A DNA stretch of 64,000 bases from Pantoea septica (lineage in GTDB: Bacteria; Pseudomonadota; Gammaproteobacteria; Enterobacterales; Enterobacteriaceae). The stretch is from the NCBI RefSeq assembly GCF_002095575.1, contig NZ_MLJJ01000001.1, positions 62,001 to 126,000 of the forward strand, in the 5' to 3' direction. Both the position numbers and the translations under genes were made by a program. The notes beneath the pieces are model-generated. The model searched no databases and was not told where the DNA came from. It saw only the letters and a program-made list of their open reading frames with translations. Positions 1-9,571 of the stretch are shown piece by piece. The stretch's first letter is position 1, and each line of letters starts with the position of its first letter.

Positions 1-2012
1 TCGCGGAAGTTGTCGTAGTGCTGCTGCGCCAGCAGCGTGGTCGGCACCAGCACCGCCACCTGTTTATGGTTCTCTACCGCCAGGAAAGCGGCGCGCATCG
101 CCACTTCGGTTTTGCCGAAGCCGACGTCGCCACACACCAGACGATCCATTGCCAGCGGCTGGCACATGTCGCTCAGCACCGCGTTGATCGCCTGCGCCTG
201 ATCCGGCGTGGTTTCAAACGGGAAGCTCTCGCAGAAAAGCTGATACTGCTCGCGATCGTGCTTAAAGGCGTAGCCCGCTTTCGCCGCGCGCTGGGCGTAG
301 ATATCCAGCAGTTCGGCGGCGACGTCGCGCACTTTCTCCGCCGCTTTCTGCCGCGCGCGCGTCCAGGCGTCGCTGCCCAGCTTGTGCAGCGGGGCGTTTT
401 CATCCGCGCCGCCGGCGTAGCGGCTGATGAGATGCAGCGAGGAGACCGGCACGTAGAGTTTGGCGTCGTTAGCGTAAGAGAGCATCAGATACTCCGCCAT
501 GATGCCGCCCGCTTCCAGCGTGGTCAGGCCGATATAGCGTCCGACACCGTGCTCCAGATGCACCACCGGCTGTCCGGGCGTCAGCTCGGCCAGGTTGCGG
601 ATCAGAATATCGGGGTTGATGGTGCGGCGCGTATCCTGGCGGCGGCGGCTGACGCGTTCGCCCAGCAGATCGCTTTCGCAGATCAGGGCGCGGTCGCGCT
701 GCGTATCGATAAAGCCGCGCTCGCTGGCGCCGATCATCAGGGTATAGCGCTCGCCGTTCGTCTCATCGAAGCGCCTTACCGTCTGCGGACGCAGCTTAAT
801 GCGCGCCAGCAGCTCCTGCAGGCTTTCGCGGCGGCCTTCGCTCTCGACCGAGAAGGTCACCTGACCGCTGAAGTCGTCGAGGAACTGGCGGAGCGGATCG
901 AGCGGCGCTTTGGCCTGCGCCTGCACGGCGATATCGGGCAGCGGCTGGTAGCCGAGACTGGTGTTGCCCGCTTTCTCAGGCAGCGCCTCGTTGGTCATCT
1001 GCATGCGCGGCCAGCGGTTCAGCTCGCCCAGCAGCGCATCCGGCCGCAGCCAGAGCGCGGTCGGCGTCAGCAGCGGCCGCATGGGATCGACGCGGCGGTT
1101 TTCATAGCGCGCCTCTACGTCCTGCCAGAAGCGCTCCGCGCTGCCGTTAAGATCGCCGCAGTTCACCACCAGCGTATTGTCGGGCAGATAGCTGAACAGC
1201 GTCGGCAGCTCCTGCTCGAAGAAGAGCGGCTGCCAGTATTCAATGCCGGCGGGCAGGGTCCCTTTGCTCACCTGCTGATAGATATGCTCCGGCTCGCGGC
1301 GCACGTCGAACAGCTCGCGCCAGCGAGTGCGGAACAGCTCGATCGCCGCTTTGTCGGTAGGGAACTCGTGAGCCGGCAGCAGATTAATCGCCGGCACCGC
1401 TTCCAGCGTGCGCTGGCTGTCGACGTCGAACAGCCGCAGGCTGTCGATCTCGTCGTCGAAAAAGTCGATGCGGTAGGGCTGCTCGCTGCCCATTGGAAAG
1501 AGATCGAGCAGCGCGCCGCGCGTAGCGTATTCACCATGCTCCATCACCTGGTCGACGTGGCGATAGCCCGCCTGTTCCAGCTGGTCGCGCAGGCGATCGC
1601 GCGACAGCTTCTGTCCCTGTTTCATCACCAGCGCGTGGCCGTGTAAAAAAGGGTGCGGACAGACGCGCTGCATCAGGGTGTTCACCGGCATAATCAGCAT
1701 GCCGCGCGTCATGGTCGGCAGCTGGTAAAGCGTCGACAGACGCGCCGAAATAATGTCCTGATGAGGCGAGAAGCTGTCGTAGGGCAGCGTTTCCCAGTCG
1801 GCGAGATGGCTGACGGGGAGATCGGTGAACTGGCGGATCTCGTCCAGCAGGCGCAGCGCGGTTTGCATATCGGGGGTAATCATCAGCACCGGACCGGCGT
1901 GGCGCTCGGTAATGCTGGCGCACTCCACCGCGTGCGCGGCGCCGATCAGCTGACCGAGCTGGCGACGATCGCCGGGTTTTACGGGCAGGGCATAGCGGGT
2001 CTGTTCGGACAT
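1..2012 (-). CDS. mfd: Transcription-repair coupling factor Mfd, N-terminal part (cut by window edge)
   Basis: Mfd removes RNA polymerase stalled at DNA lesions and recruits UvrA. The minus-strand frame opens at 2012 with MSEQTRYALPVKPGDRRQ, which aligns with the E. coli start MPEQYRYTLPVKAG, and runs open to the left edge. About 670 of the usual ~1150 residues are present: the UvrB-like N-terminal module, the RNA-polymerase-interaction region and the start of the translocase. The last visible residues, QVAVLVPTTLLAQQHYDNFR, are helicase motif Ia. The rest of the translocase and the C-terminal UvrA-autoinhibition domain lie outside the window. A long plus-strand antisense frame over this gene is a GC-rich shadow. 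Confidence 0.97.
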   Translation of the reverse strand, partial: MSEQTRYALPVKPGDRRQLGQLIGAAHAVECASITERHAGPVLMITPDMQTALRLLDEIRQFTDLPVSHLADWETLPYDSFSPHQDIISARLSTLYQLPTMTRGMLIMPVNTLMQRVCPHPFLHGHALVMKQGQKLSRDRLRDQLEQAGYRHVDQVMEHGEYATRGALLDLFPMGSEQPYRIDFFDDEIDSLRLFDVDSQRTLEAVPAINLLPAHEFPTDKAAIELFRTRWRELFDVRREPEHIYQQVSKGTLPAGIEYWQPLFFEQELPTLFSYLPDNTLVVNCGDLNGSAERFWQDVEARYENRRVDPMRPLLTPTALWLRPDALLGELNRWPRMQMTNEALPEKAGNTSLGYQPLPDIAVQAQAKAPLDPLRQFLDDFSGQVTFSVESEGRRESLQELLARIKLRPQTVRRFDETNGERYTLMIGASERGFIDTQRDRALICESDLLGERVSRRRQDTRRTINPDILIRNLAELTPGQPVVHLEHGVGRYIGLTTLEAGGIMAEYLMLSYANDAKLYVPVSSLHLISRYAGGADENAPLHKLGSDAWTRARQKAAEKVRDVAAELLDIYAQRAAKAGYAFKHDREQYQLFCESFPFETTPDQAQAINAVLSDMCQPLAMDRLVCGDVGFGKTEVAMRAAFLAVENHKQVAVLVPTTLLAQQHYDNFR

Positions 2013-2114
2013 GGGATCTTGTGGTTCTCTCCATTTTTTCCAGGGCGTCATGATTCCACATTACGCCCTGGCGATCACCTGCTGCGACGGTTTTTCCTTT
2101 GCGCGGTGGCCGAG

Positions 2115-2324
2115 TTATTTAGCGGATGGTTGGGCATAGTGCATGCGCGGACGATCGACGTTCGCCCAGCTCAACTCCATTTCCAGATGGTAGCTGTGGT
2201 TGCCGTCGTCCCACTTGACGTAGTAGCCGGTGGGCGCGTCTCCCTGTTCAAAAACGTTAACAATCTCGCCTTTTATCTCTCCCGATTTGTGTTTCACAAT
2301 GCTGCCTTTGGGATATTTGAACAT
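2115..2324 (-). CDS. Small conserved-looking protein of unknown function (69 aa)
   Basis: Short soluble protein starting MFKYPKGSIVKHKSG, with a good ribosome site (GGAGGAAACACC before ATG). It looks like a small beta-barrel: an N-terminal 'G-V-K' segment, then alternating hydrophobic and charged strands (GYYVKWDDGNHSYH, LEMELSW). This resembles the SH3/KOW-like YodC/DUF2158 or HspQ type in general character, but I cannot assign it to a family. It lies in the mfd-lolC gap, where E. coli carries ycfT. Codon use and the RBS support a real gene; function is unknown. Confidence 0.7.
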   Translation of the reverse strand: MFKYPKGSIVKHKSGEIKGEIVNVFEQGDAPTGYYVKWDDGNHSYHLEMELSWANVDRPRMHYAQPSAK

Positions 2325-2546
2325 GGTGTTTCCTCCAGCGCCTCAGGAGCACGTTGCTGACTCCATCTTATAGTGTAGCCTAACCGGGCGGCAGGCGATT
2401 AAACGTACAGACGGGCGCGCCGGGATTTCTTTTTGACGAAAATCGGCCACACTTTGCCGCGTACTCAGAGGGTTAGAGGTTTCATAAACCGAACGCCTCC
2501 TTTATCATCACTGGTCTACTTTCAGGCAACTGCCAAGACGGAATAC

Positions 2547-3746
2547 ATGTATCAACCTGTCGCGCTATTTATCGGCCTGCGCTATATGCGCGGGCGAGCA
2601 TCGGATCGCTTTGGTCGCTTCGTTTCCTGGCTCTCCACTATCGGCATCACGCTCGGCGTGCTGGCCCTGGTCACCGTGCTGTCGGTGATGAACGGCTTTG
2701 AGCGCGAGCTGGAGGGCAATATTCTCGGCCTGATGCCGCAGGCGCTGGTCACCAGCGAGAAGGGCAGCATCAACCCGCAGCAGCAGCCCGCAGAGAGCCT
2801 TAAGCTGGCGGGCGTCAGCCGCATGGCGCCGCTCACCACCGCCGACGTGGTGTTACAGAGCGCGCATAACGTCTCGGTCGGCGTCATGCTCGGCATTCAG
2901 CCCGACGAAAAAGATCCGCTTACGCCCTATCTGGTCAACACGCCGCAAAGCGTGCTGCAGTCGGGCCAGTACAACGTTATCCTCGGCGAACAGCTGGCGA
3001 CGCAGCTTGGCGTCAAGCGCGGCGACGAGCTGCGCCTGATGGTGCCGTCCGTCAGCCAGTTTACCCCGATGGGGCGCGTGCCGAGCCAGCGTCTCTTCAC
3101 CGTGGCGGGCACTTACGCCGCCAACAGCGAGGTGGACGGCTACCAGATTCTGGTCAACCAGCAGGACGCCTCGCGCCTGATGCGCTATCCGGCAGGCAAC
3201 GTCACCGGCTGGCGACTGTGGCTGGATAAACCGCTGGCGGTGGATGCGCTGAGCCAGCAGGCGCTGCCTGCCGGACTGGTGTGGAAAGACTGGCGCGAGC
3301 GCAAAGGCGATCTTTTCCAGGCGGTGCGCATGGAGAAGAACATGATGGGCCTGCTGCTGAGCCTGATCGTCGCCGTCGCCGCCTTTAATATTATTACCTC
3401 GCTCGGCCTGCTGATCATGGAGAAGCAGGGCGAGGTGGCGATCCTGCAAACCCAGGGGCTGACGCGCCGGCAGATTGTCGCGGTCTTTATGGTGCAGGGC
3501 GCCAGCGCCGGGATTATCGGCGCGCTGCTCGGCACGCTGCTGGGCGTGCTGCTGGCCAGCCAGCTCAATAATCTGATGCCGGTCATCGGCCTGTTTTTAG
3601 ATGGCGCGGCGCTGCCGGTCGACATCAATTTCTGGCAGGTCGTGACCATCGCCGTCACGGCGATGGCCGTCGCGCTGCTGTCGACGCTCTATCCCTCCTG
3701 GCGCGCCGCCGCCGTTCAACCCGCTGAGGCTTTACGTTATGAGTAA
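2547..3746 (+). CDS. lolC: Lipoprotein-releasing ABC transporter permease subunit LolC
   Basis: Inner-membrane subunit of LolCDE, which extracts outer-membrane lipoproteins from the inner membrane and hands them to LolA; LolC provides the LolA-binding periplasmic hook. The start [18 protein letters not shown] at 2547 is preferred over an in-frame upstream ATG (2433), because it matches the E. coli N-terminus and gives the family length of 399 aa. One N-terminal membrane helix (about 20-45) is followed by a ~220-residue periplasmic domain and three C-terminal helices (about 265-395) with the MacB/FtsX pattern. The last 8 bases overlap lolD, so translation is probably coupled. Confidence 0.97.
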   Translation: MYQPVALFIGLRYMRGRASDRFGRFVSWLSTIGITLGVLALVTVLSVMNGFERELEGNILGLMPQALVTSEKGSINPQQQPAESLKLAGVSRMAPLTTADVVLQSAHNVSVGVMLGIQPDEKDPLTPYLVNTPQSVLQSGQYNVILGEQLATQLGVKRGDELRLMVPSVSQFTPMGRVPSQRLFTVAGTYAANSEVDGYQILVNQQDASRLMRYPAGNVTGWRLWLDKPLAVDALSQQALPAGLVWKDWRERKGDLFQAVRMEKNMMGLLLSLIVAVAAFNIITSLGLLIMEKQGEVAILQTQGLTRRQIVAVFMVQGASAGIIGALLGTLLGVLLASQLNNLMPVIGLFLDGAALPVDINFWQVVTIAVTAMAVALLSTLYPSWRAAAVQPAEALRYE

Positions 3747-4443
3747 CACCCCTTTGTTGCAGTGCCGCGAGCTGTGCAAACGCTATCAGGAAGGCAGCGT
3801 GCAGACTGACGTGCTGCGCAACGTCACCTTTAGCCTGCAGCCCGGCGAGCTGGTGGCGATTGTCGGCAGCTCCGGCTCCGGCAAAAGTACGCTGCTGCAT
3901 CTGCTGGGCGGCCTGGACGCGCCGACCGCCGGCGATGTGGTGTTTGACGGCCAGTCGCTGAACGCCATGTCCTCTTCCGCCAAAGCGTCGCTGCGCAACC
4001 GCGAGCTGGGCTTTATCTACCAGTTCCATCATCTGCTGCCCGACTTCAACGCGCTGGAGAACGTGGCGATGCCGCTGCTGATCGGCAAAACCGGCAAGGC
4101 GGAGGCGCAGCAGCGCGCGCGCGAAATGCTGGCGGCGGTGGGGCTGGAGAAGCGCGCGCATCATCGTCCGTCAGAGCTGTCGGGCGGCGAGCGTCAGCGC
4201 GTCTCTATCGCCCGCGCGCTGGTGAACCGCCCGCGCCTGGTGATGGCGGATGAGCCGACCGGCAACCTCGACGCGCGCAACGCCGACGCCATTTTTGAGC
4301 TGCTGGGCGAGCTGAATGTCCGTCAGGGCACCGCCTTTCTGGTGGTGACGCACGATCTGCATCTGGCGAAACGCCTGTCGCGCCAGATGGAGATGCGCGA
4401 CGGTCAGTTAAGCGAGCAGGTGACCTTAGCAGGAGCGCTCTGA
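3739..4443 (+). CDS. lolD: Lipoprotein-releasing ABC transporter ATPase LolD
   Basis: Cytoplasmic ATPase driving lipoprotein release by LolCDE. Walker A is GSSGSGKST (about residue 42-50), the Q-loop region is [17 protein letters not shown], the signature is LSGGERQR (about 146-153), Walker B is [13 protein letters not shown], and the switch His is in VVTHDLHLA. Length 234 aa is standard for the family. It overlaps lolC by 8 bases and lolE by one base (TGATG), so the three genes form one translationally coupled operon. Confidence 0.97.
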   Translation: MSNTPLLQCRELCKRYQEGSVQTDVLRNVTFSLQPGELVAIVGSSGSGKSTLLHLLGGLDAPTAGDVVFDGQSLNAMSSSAKASLRNRELGFIYQFHHLLPDFNALENVAMPLLIGKTGKAEAQQRAREMLAAVGLEKRAHHRPSELSGGERQRVSIARALVNRPRLVMADEPTGNLDARNADAIFELLGELNVRQGTAFLVVTHDLHLAKRLSRQMEMRDGQLSEQVTLAGAL

Positions 4444-5687
4444 TGGGTTCGTCGTTATCCCTGCTGTTAGGGCTGCGTTTTAGCCGCGGCCGCCGCGGCG
4501 GCGGCATGGTGTCGCTGATTTCGATCATTTCCACCCTCGGCATCGCGCTGGGCGTGGCGGTGCTGATCATCGGCCTGAGCGCCATGAACGGCTTCGAGCG
4601 CGAGCTGAACAACCGCATTCTGGCGGTAGTGCCGCACGGCGAGATCGAAGCGGTTAATCAGCCGTTCCGCAACTGGCAGTCGCTGATTGCGCCCGTAGAA
4701 CAGGTGCCCGGCATCGCCGCTGCCGCGCCCTATGTTAACTTCACCGGGCTGATCGAGAGCGGCGCAAAGCTGCAGGCGTTGCAGGTGAAAGGAGTCGATC
4801 CGGCGCAGGAGCCGCGCCTTAGCGCGCTGCCGCAGTTCGTTGAGGGCGACGGCTGGAAAACCTTCGCCGCCGGCAAACAGCAGATTATTTTAGGCGGCGG
4901 CATCGCCCGTACGCTGAACGTCAAGCAGGGCAGCTGGATTACTATCCTGATCCCCAACAATGACGGCGGCACGAAGCTGCTGCAGCCGAAGCGCATTCGT
5001 CTTCAGGTGAGCGGCATTCTGCAGCTGAGCGGCATGCTGGACCACAGTCTGGCGCTGGTGCCGCTGGCGGACGCGCAAAATTACCTCGATATGGGTGACA
5101 GTGTCACGGGCATCGCCCTGAAGATGCAGGATCCCTTCCAGGCGGTGAAGCTGGTGCGCGATGCGGGCGAGGCGACCCACGGCTACGTCTATATTCGCAG
5201 CTGGATCGGCACCTTCGGCTATATGTACCGCGATATTCAGATGATCCGCGCCATTATGTATCTGGCGATGGTGCTGGTGATTGGCGTAGCCTGTTTTAAT
5301 ATCGTTTCGACGCTGGTCATGGCGGTGAAGGATAAAAGCAGCGATATTGCGGTGCTGCGCACCCTGGGCGCGAAAGATGGGCTGATCCGCGCCATCTTTA
5401 TCTGGTACGGCCTGCTGGCCGGGCTGCTCGGCAGCGTCAGCGGCGTGGTCATCGGCGTGCTGGTGGCGCTTAATCTTACCCCCCTGGTGCGCGGGCTGGA
5501 ATCGCTGACCGGCCATCATTTGCTGGCGGGGGATATCTACTTTATCGATTTTCTGCCATCGGAGCTGCACTGGCTCGACGTCGGCTCCGTGCTGCTGACG
5601 GCCATCGTGCTGAGCCTGCTGGCGAGCTGGTATCCGGCGCGGCGCGCCAGCCGCATCGATCCGGCGCGCGTGCTGAGCGGGCAGTAA
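4443..5687 (+). CDS. lolE: Lipoprotein-releasing ABC transporter permease subunit LolE
   Basis: Second membrane subunit of LolCDE, the one that first engages the lipoprotein substrate. The 414-aa protein has the same plan as LolC: an N-terminal helix (residues about 25-50, [17 protein letters not shown]), a large periplasmic domain, and three helices in the last ~150 residues (for example [20 protein letters not shown]). It starts in the lolD stop (TGATG). E. coli carries nagK between lolE and cobB; here cobB follows directly after about 90 bases. Confidence 0.97.
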   Translation: MGSSLSLLLGLRFSRGRRGGGMVSLISIISTLGIALGVAVLIIGLSAMNGFERELNNRILAVVPHGEIEAVNQPFRNWQSLIAPVEQVPGIAAAAPYVNFTGLIESGAKLQALQVKGVDPAQEPRLSALPQFVEGDGWKTFAAGKQQIILGGGIARTLNVKQGSWITILIPNNDGGTKLLQPKRIRLQVSGILQLSGMLDHSLALVPLADAQNYLDMGDSVTGIALKMQDPFQAVKLVRDAGEATHGYVYIRSWIGTFGYMYRDIQMIRAIMYLAMVLVIGVACFNIVSTLVMAVKDKSSDIAVLRTLGAKDGLIRAIFIWYGLLAGLLGSVSGVVIGVLVALNLTPLVRGLESLTGHHLLAGDIYFIDFLPSELHWLDVGSVLLTAIVLSLLASWYPARRASRIDPARVLSGQ

Positions 5688-5778
5688 CCCGGCGAAAACG
5701 GCGGCATCGCGCTGTCATACGCGGCCGCTACACTTGAGGTTTCTGGCGGCGACCCGACGCCGCCCATAAGGAGTTTTT

Positions 5779-6612
5779 ATGCGCACACCGCGTCGACGCT
5801 TGCGCCTCGCCCGCTATAAGAAGACCCGCCGCAAGGTGCACCAGCGTTTTCGCCAGCGTATTTTCGAGCGCGATCGCCAGGCGGAGCTGGCGTCCCATCC
5901 GCAGCCGTTCGTGGTGGTTTTGACCGGCGCGGGCATTTCGGCCGAGTCGGGCATCCAGACGTTTCGCGCCGCCGACGGCCTGTGGGAAGAGCATCGCGTA
6001 GAGGATGTGGCGACGCCGGAGGGCTATCGCCGCGATCCTGAGCTGGTGCAGCGTTTTTATAACGCGCGCCGTCGCGCGCTGCAGTCCAGCGAGATCCAGC
6101 CCAACGCCGCGCACAAGGCGCTGGCCGAGCTGGAGCAGGTGCTGGGCGATAACTTTTTGCTGGTCACGCAGAATATCGACAATCTGCACGAGCGCGCAGG
6201 CAACAGTCGCGTGCTGCATATGCACGGTGAGCTGCTGAAGGCGCGCTGCACCGGCAGCGGGCAGGTGATTGAGTGGAGCGGCGATCTCACCACCGACGAT
6301 CGCTGCACCTGCTGCCAGTTTCCTGCGGCGCTGCGCCCGCATGTGGTGTGGTTTGGGGAGATGCCCATCGGCATGGAGGAGATTTATCATGCGCTGGAGC
6401 AGGCGGATCTTTTTATCGCTATCGGCACCTCCGGGCATGTCTATCCGGCGGCGGGCTTCGTGCATGAAGCCAAATTGCAGGGCGCGCATACCGTGGAGCT
6501 GAACCTGGAGCCGAGCCTGGTGGGCAATGAGTTCGCCGAGCGTCACTATGGGCTGGCGAGCCAGGAAGTGCCGCAGTTTGTGGATGGTTTTTTGCGGAGT
6601 TTGTATAAGTAA
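5779..6612 (+). CDS. cobB: NAD-dependent protein deacylase CobB (sirtuin)
   Basis: Removes acetyl and succinyl groups from lysines using NAD+, for example reactivating acetyl-CoA synthetase. Sirtuin motifs are complete: the NAD-binding [26 protein letters not shown], the catalytic His in HMHGEL, a zinc motif with Cys in KARCTGSG and DRCTCCQF, then FGEMP and [12 protein letters not shown]. The basic N-terminal extension ([19 protein letters not shown]) matches the long CobB form of enterics. Length 277 aa is normal. A strong AGGAG lies 5 bases before the ATG. No nagK lies upstream, unlike in E. coli. Confidence 0.96.
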   Translation: MRTPRRRLRLARYKKTRRKVHQRFRQRIFERDRQAELASHPQPFVVVLTGAGISAESGIQTFRAADGLWEEHRVEDVATPEGYRRDPELVQRFYNARRRALQSSEIQPNAAHKALAELEQVLGDNFLLVTQNIDNLHERAGNSRVLHMHGELLKARCTGSGQVIEWSGDLTTDDRCTCCQFPAALRPHVVWFGEMPIGMEEIYHALEQADLFIAIGTSGHVYPAAGFVHEAKLQGAHTVELNLEPSLVGNEFAERHYGLASQEVPQFVDGFLRSLYK

Positions 6613-6649
6613 GTGCAGTAAAAAGCTGCTGTGGGACAGGCGCTCACTA

Positions 6650-6832
6650 CGGGTGACTGGGCCCGATCGCAAAGACGCAAAAGCGGCATCCCTGCCGGCT
6701 CGGCCCGCGCGGTTACGCCCCTCATCCTTGAGGGGCGCCCGTAAACGGGCCAACGCGCTGCGTTGTTCAAAAACGCTCCCGGCGTTTTTGTCCTTGTCGC
6801 GGGACGCTTTGCTCTTCGGTCCCAGTCACCCG
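6650..6832. repeat. Dispersed intergenic repeat, copy 1 (~183 bp, structured)
   Basis: Palindromic element in the convergent cobB/potD gap. The outer arms CGGGTGACTGGG (6650-6661) and CCCAGTCACCCG (6821-6832) are exact complements, extended inward with interruptions by CCGA/TCGG and GCAAAG/CTTTGC. Inside are three hairpins: CGCCCCTCA-tcct-TGAGGGGCG (6716-6737), GCCCG-taaa-CGGGC (6737-6750) and AAAAACGC-tccc-gGCGTTTTT (about 6769-6788), the last resembling an intrinsic terminator. A second copy with the same layout lies at 12224-12410. Short open frames across it are side effects of the repeat. Confidence 0.88.
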
Positions 6833-6886
6833 CTGTTAAGCTCTGGCGTGGCTGTCAGGCGACAATCCCTGCTCCCTGCCTTTTTG

Positions 6887-7930
6887 TTATCGACCCGCCT
6901 TTAGCTTCTGGAACAGCGTCTCATACTGTACGCTGGCGTCGCCAACATCGTTCTGCCATTCGCCATTCTGGATCACCTCGGCGGAAGGGTAGAGCGACGG
7001 ATCGCCTGCCACCGCTTTCGGCAGCAGCGCCTTCGCAGCGAGGTTCGGCGTCGGGTAGCCGATGGTTTCCGCCACCTTCGCCGCCACGTCGGGACGCAGC
7101 AGGAAGTTAATCAGCTTCAGCGCGCCCGCCTTGTTTTTCGCGTTGGCCGGGATGGCCAGGTTATCCATCCAGAAAATCCCGCCCTCTTTCGGCCAGACCA
7201 CCTCCAGCGGCGTGCCCGCCTGACGCGCCACGTAAGCGGAACCGTTCCAGATCATGCCGAGATTCACTTCCCCTTCCATATAGGGGTTGCCGGGATTGTC
7301 GGAGTTAAAGGCGAGCACGTTCGGCATCAGCTTCTTCAGCTCTTCATAGGCGGCGTTGATCTCTTTTGGATCGCGCGTGTTGCCGGAGAGACCCAGCTTG
7401 CGCAGCGCCATCTGGAACACCTCGCGCGCGTCGTCGGTCAGCAGCAGGCTCTGCTTATACTCCGGCTTCCACAGGTCGGCCCAGCTCTGCACCGACTTCG
7501 CGTCGACCGCGTCGGTATTGACGCCGATCGCCGTTGCGCCCCAGATATAGGGGATCGAATAGTCGTTATTGGGATCGAACGGCTTGTTCAGCAGGTTTGG
7601 ATCGAGGTTTTTAAAGTTGCTGAGCTGCGCCTTGTCAATCTTCTGCAGCATGCCTTCATTGCGCATCTTCGCCACGAAGTAGGTCGAGGGCACCACCAGA
7701 TCGTAGGCGCCGTCTTTCCAGGTCTTCAGCTTGGCGTACATGCTCTCGTTGGACTCGTAGGTCGAGTAAATCACCTTGATGCCGGTCTCTTTGGTGAACT
7801 GCTCCAGCAGCCCCGGCGGCACATATTCAGTCCAGTTATAGAAGTAGAGCGTGTTGCCGTCGTCCGCCTGCGCGCCCTGCATGCCCAACGCCAGCGCCCC
7901 AGCCGCCAGCCAGTGAGACCATCTCTTCAT
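6887..7930 (-). CDS. potD: Spermidine/putrescine ABC transporter binding protein PotD
   Basis: Periplasmic polyamine-binding protein of PotABCD. The signal peptide MKRWSHWLAAGALALGMQGAQA precedes the mature start DDGNTLYFYNWTEYVP, a hallmark of the PotD family. Start 7930 is preferred over the adjacent ATG at 7933 because the GAGG ribosome site is better spaced; length 347 aa matches E. coli (348). It is last in the potA-potB-potC-potD operon, 10 bases after potC, and its 3' end faces the repeat at 6650-6832. Confidence 0.96.
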   Translation of the reverse strand: MKRWSHWLAAGALALGMQGAQADDGNTLYFYNWTEYVPPGLLEQFTKETGIKVIYSTYESNESMYAKLKTWKDGAYDLVVPSTYFVAKMRNEGMLQKIDKAQLSNFKNLDPNLLNKPFDPNNDYSIPYIWGATAIGVNTDAVDAKSVQSWADLWKPEYKQSLLLTDDAREVFQMALRKLGLSGNTRDPKEINAAYEELKKLMPNVLAFNSDNPGNPYMEGEVNLGMIWNGSAYVARQAGTPLEVVWPKEGGIFWMDNLAIPANAKNKAGALKLINFLLRPDVAAKVAETIGYPTPNLAAKALLPKAVAGDPSLYPSAEVIQNGEWQNDVGDASVQYETLFQKLKAGR

Positions 7931-7940
7931 CATCAATCCT

Positions 7941-8714
7941 CTATTTGGTTTTATCTCGGAGCAACAGCTGGCTGACGCCGACCAGCAGCAGCGACAGCAG
8001 CAGCAAAATCGTCGCCAGCGCATTCACCTCTGGCGAGACGCCGACTTTCACCATCGAATAGATCTTCAGCGGCAGGATCTCAAAGGTCGGCCCGGTGACG
8101 AACGAGGAGACCACCACGTCGTCCATCGACAGGGTAAAGCTCAGCAGCCAGCCCGCCGCCACCGCCGGCATCGCCAGCGGCAGAATAATTTTACGCAGAA
8201 TCGTGGTTTCGCTGGCACCCAGATCCTTCGCCGCTTCCAGCATGCGCACGTCAAAACCCTTCAGCCGCGAGTAGACGGTAATCACCACGAAAGGCAGACA
8301 GAAAGTAATGTGCGAAAAGAGCAGCGACCAGAAGCCGAGCGAAATGCCGAGCAGCATAAACAGCACCAGCAGGGAGATCGCCATCACGATATCCGGCGAC
8401 ATCATCACCACGAACAGCATGCCGCTGACAAAGGGCTTGCCGCGAAAGCGATAGCGGTAGAGCGCCACGGCGGTGAGCGAGCCGATCAGCGTCGCGCAGC
8501 TGGCAGAAAGCACCCCCATCATCAGCGAATGCTGCGCCGCCTGAATCAGGCTATCGTTATTCACCAGCAGGCTGTACCACTGAGTGCTGAAGCCCTGCCA
8601 GTTGATGCCGAAGCGCGAGGCGTTGAACGAGTTAACGATCAGAATAGCGATAGGGATATAAAACCAGGCGTAAATCGCGGCCATAAAGCCGCCGCGTAGC
8701 AGGCGTGCGATCAT
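7941..8714 (-). CDS. potC: Spermidine/putrescine ABC transporter permease PotC
   Basis: Inner-membrane permease of the polyamine importer. The 257-aa protein has about six hydrophobic helices, the first starting FMAAIYAWFYIPIAIL. The permease-ATPase coupling (EAA) loop is at LEAAKDLGASETTILRKI, in the binding-protein-dependent permease domain (about residues 60-250). It overlaps the end of potB by 4 bases, so expression is coupled. The C-terminal end lies 10 bases from potD. Confidence 0.96.
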   Translation of the reverse strand: MIARLLRGGFMAAIYAWFYIPIAILIVNSFNASRFGINWQGFSTQWYSLLVNNDSLIQAAQHSLMMGVLSASCATLIGSLTAVALYRYRFRGKPFVSGMLFVVMMSPDIVMAISLLVLFMLLGISLGFWSLLFSHITFCLPFVVITVYSRLKGFDVRMLEAAKDLGASETTILRKIILPLAMPAVAAGWLLSFTLSMDDVVVSSFVTGPTFEILPLKIYSMVKVGVSPEVNALATILLLLSLLLVGVSQLLLRDKTK

Positions 8715-9571
8715 TCCAGCTCCACCTTTTTATTCAGCAGGCGCGCGGCGCGCCAGTAAAACAGCAGCATTAGCCCCATCAGCAGCGTCATCACGATGCT
8801 GGTCGCCGCGCCGAACGGCCAGTCGCGGATGTTGAGGAACTGGCTCTTGATGACGTTGCCGATCAGCAGATTTTTCGCGCCGCCCATCAGGTCCGCCACG
8901 TAGAACAGCCCCATCGCCGGGATAAGCACCAGCAAACAGCCCGCGACGATGCCCGGCATGGTCAGCGGCAGAATAATGCGGAAAAAGGTCTGCGTTTTGC
9001 TGGCGCCGAGGTCGCGCGCGGCTTCCAGGCAGGTACGATCCAGCTTTTCCAGGCTGGAGTAGAGCGGCAGCACCATAAAGGGCAGCAGAATGTAGATCAG
9101 GCCGAGGACCACCGCCTGCGGCGTATACATGATGCGAAACGGCGTCTCGATAACGCCGAGCCACAGCAGAAAGTCGTTCAGCCAGCCGCGCGTGCTGAGA
9201 AAGATTTTCAGCCCGTAAATGCGGATCAGGGAATTGGTCCAGAAGGGCACAATCAGCAGGAACAGCATCAGCGGCCGCAGGCGCGCCGGCAGCTTCGTCA
9301 GGCACCATGCAAAGGGATAGCCCAGCAGCAGGCAGCAGAGCGTGGCGATAACCGCCATATTGAGCGAGTGGAGCAGCACCTCGGCATAGAGCGGATCGAG
9401 CAGCCGCGTATAGTTGCTGAGGGTAAACGCCATGCGAACGAAGTGCGCGTCGTCGCGCGTCAGAAAGCTGGTGACGAAGATCATCAGGTTCGGCAGCAGC
9501 ACGAACAGCGCCAGCCAGCCGACGATCAGCGCCGTGACGCCTTTCTGGAAACGGTTACGCATCAGCTTCAT
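8711..9571 (-). CDS. potB: Spermidine/putrescine ABC transporter permease PotB
   Basis: Partner permease of PotC. The 286-aa protein has six helices; the N-terminal one is [20 protein letters not shown] and the EAA loop is [20 protein letters not shown]. It begins within the last codons of potA (17-base overlap) and overlaps potC by 4 bases, so the four genes are one tight transcription unit. No alterations were noticed. Confidence 0.96.
   Translation of the reverse strand: MKLMRNRFQKGVTALIVGWLALFVLLPNLMIFVTSFLTRDDAHFVRMAFTLSNYTRLLDPLYAEVLLHSLNMAVIATLCCLLLGYPFAWCLTKLPARLRPLMLFLLIVPFWTNSLIRIYGLKIFLSTRGWLNDFLLWLGVIETPFRIMYTPQAVVLGLIYILLPFMVLPLYSSLEKLDRTCLEAARDLGASKTQTFFRIILPLTMPGIVAGCLLVLIPAMGLFYVADLMGGAKNLLIGNVIKSQFLNIRDWPFGAATSIVMTLLMGLMLLFYWRAARLLNKKVELE

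Noticed and set aside
18-1646. 542-codon plus-strand frame opposite mfd
   Set aside because: Runs antisense to a clear Mfd sequence; its His/Arg/Gln-rich translation is the usual product of reading GC-rich genes backwards.
6527-7110. Short frames inside the first repeat, such as one containing FKNAPGVFVLVAGRFALRS
   Set aside because: They come from the repeat itself; a near-copy of this peptide appears in the second repeat, so it is a by-product and not a gene family.
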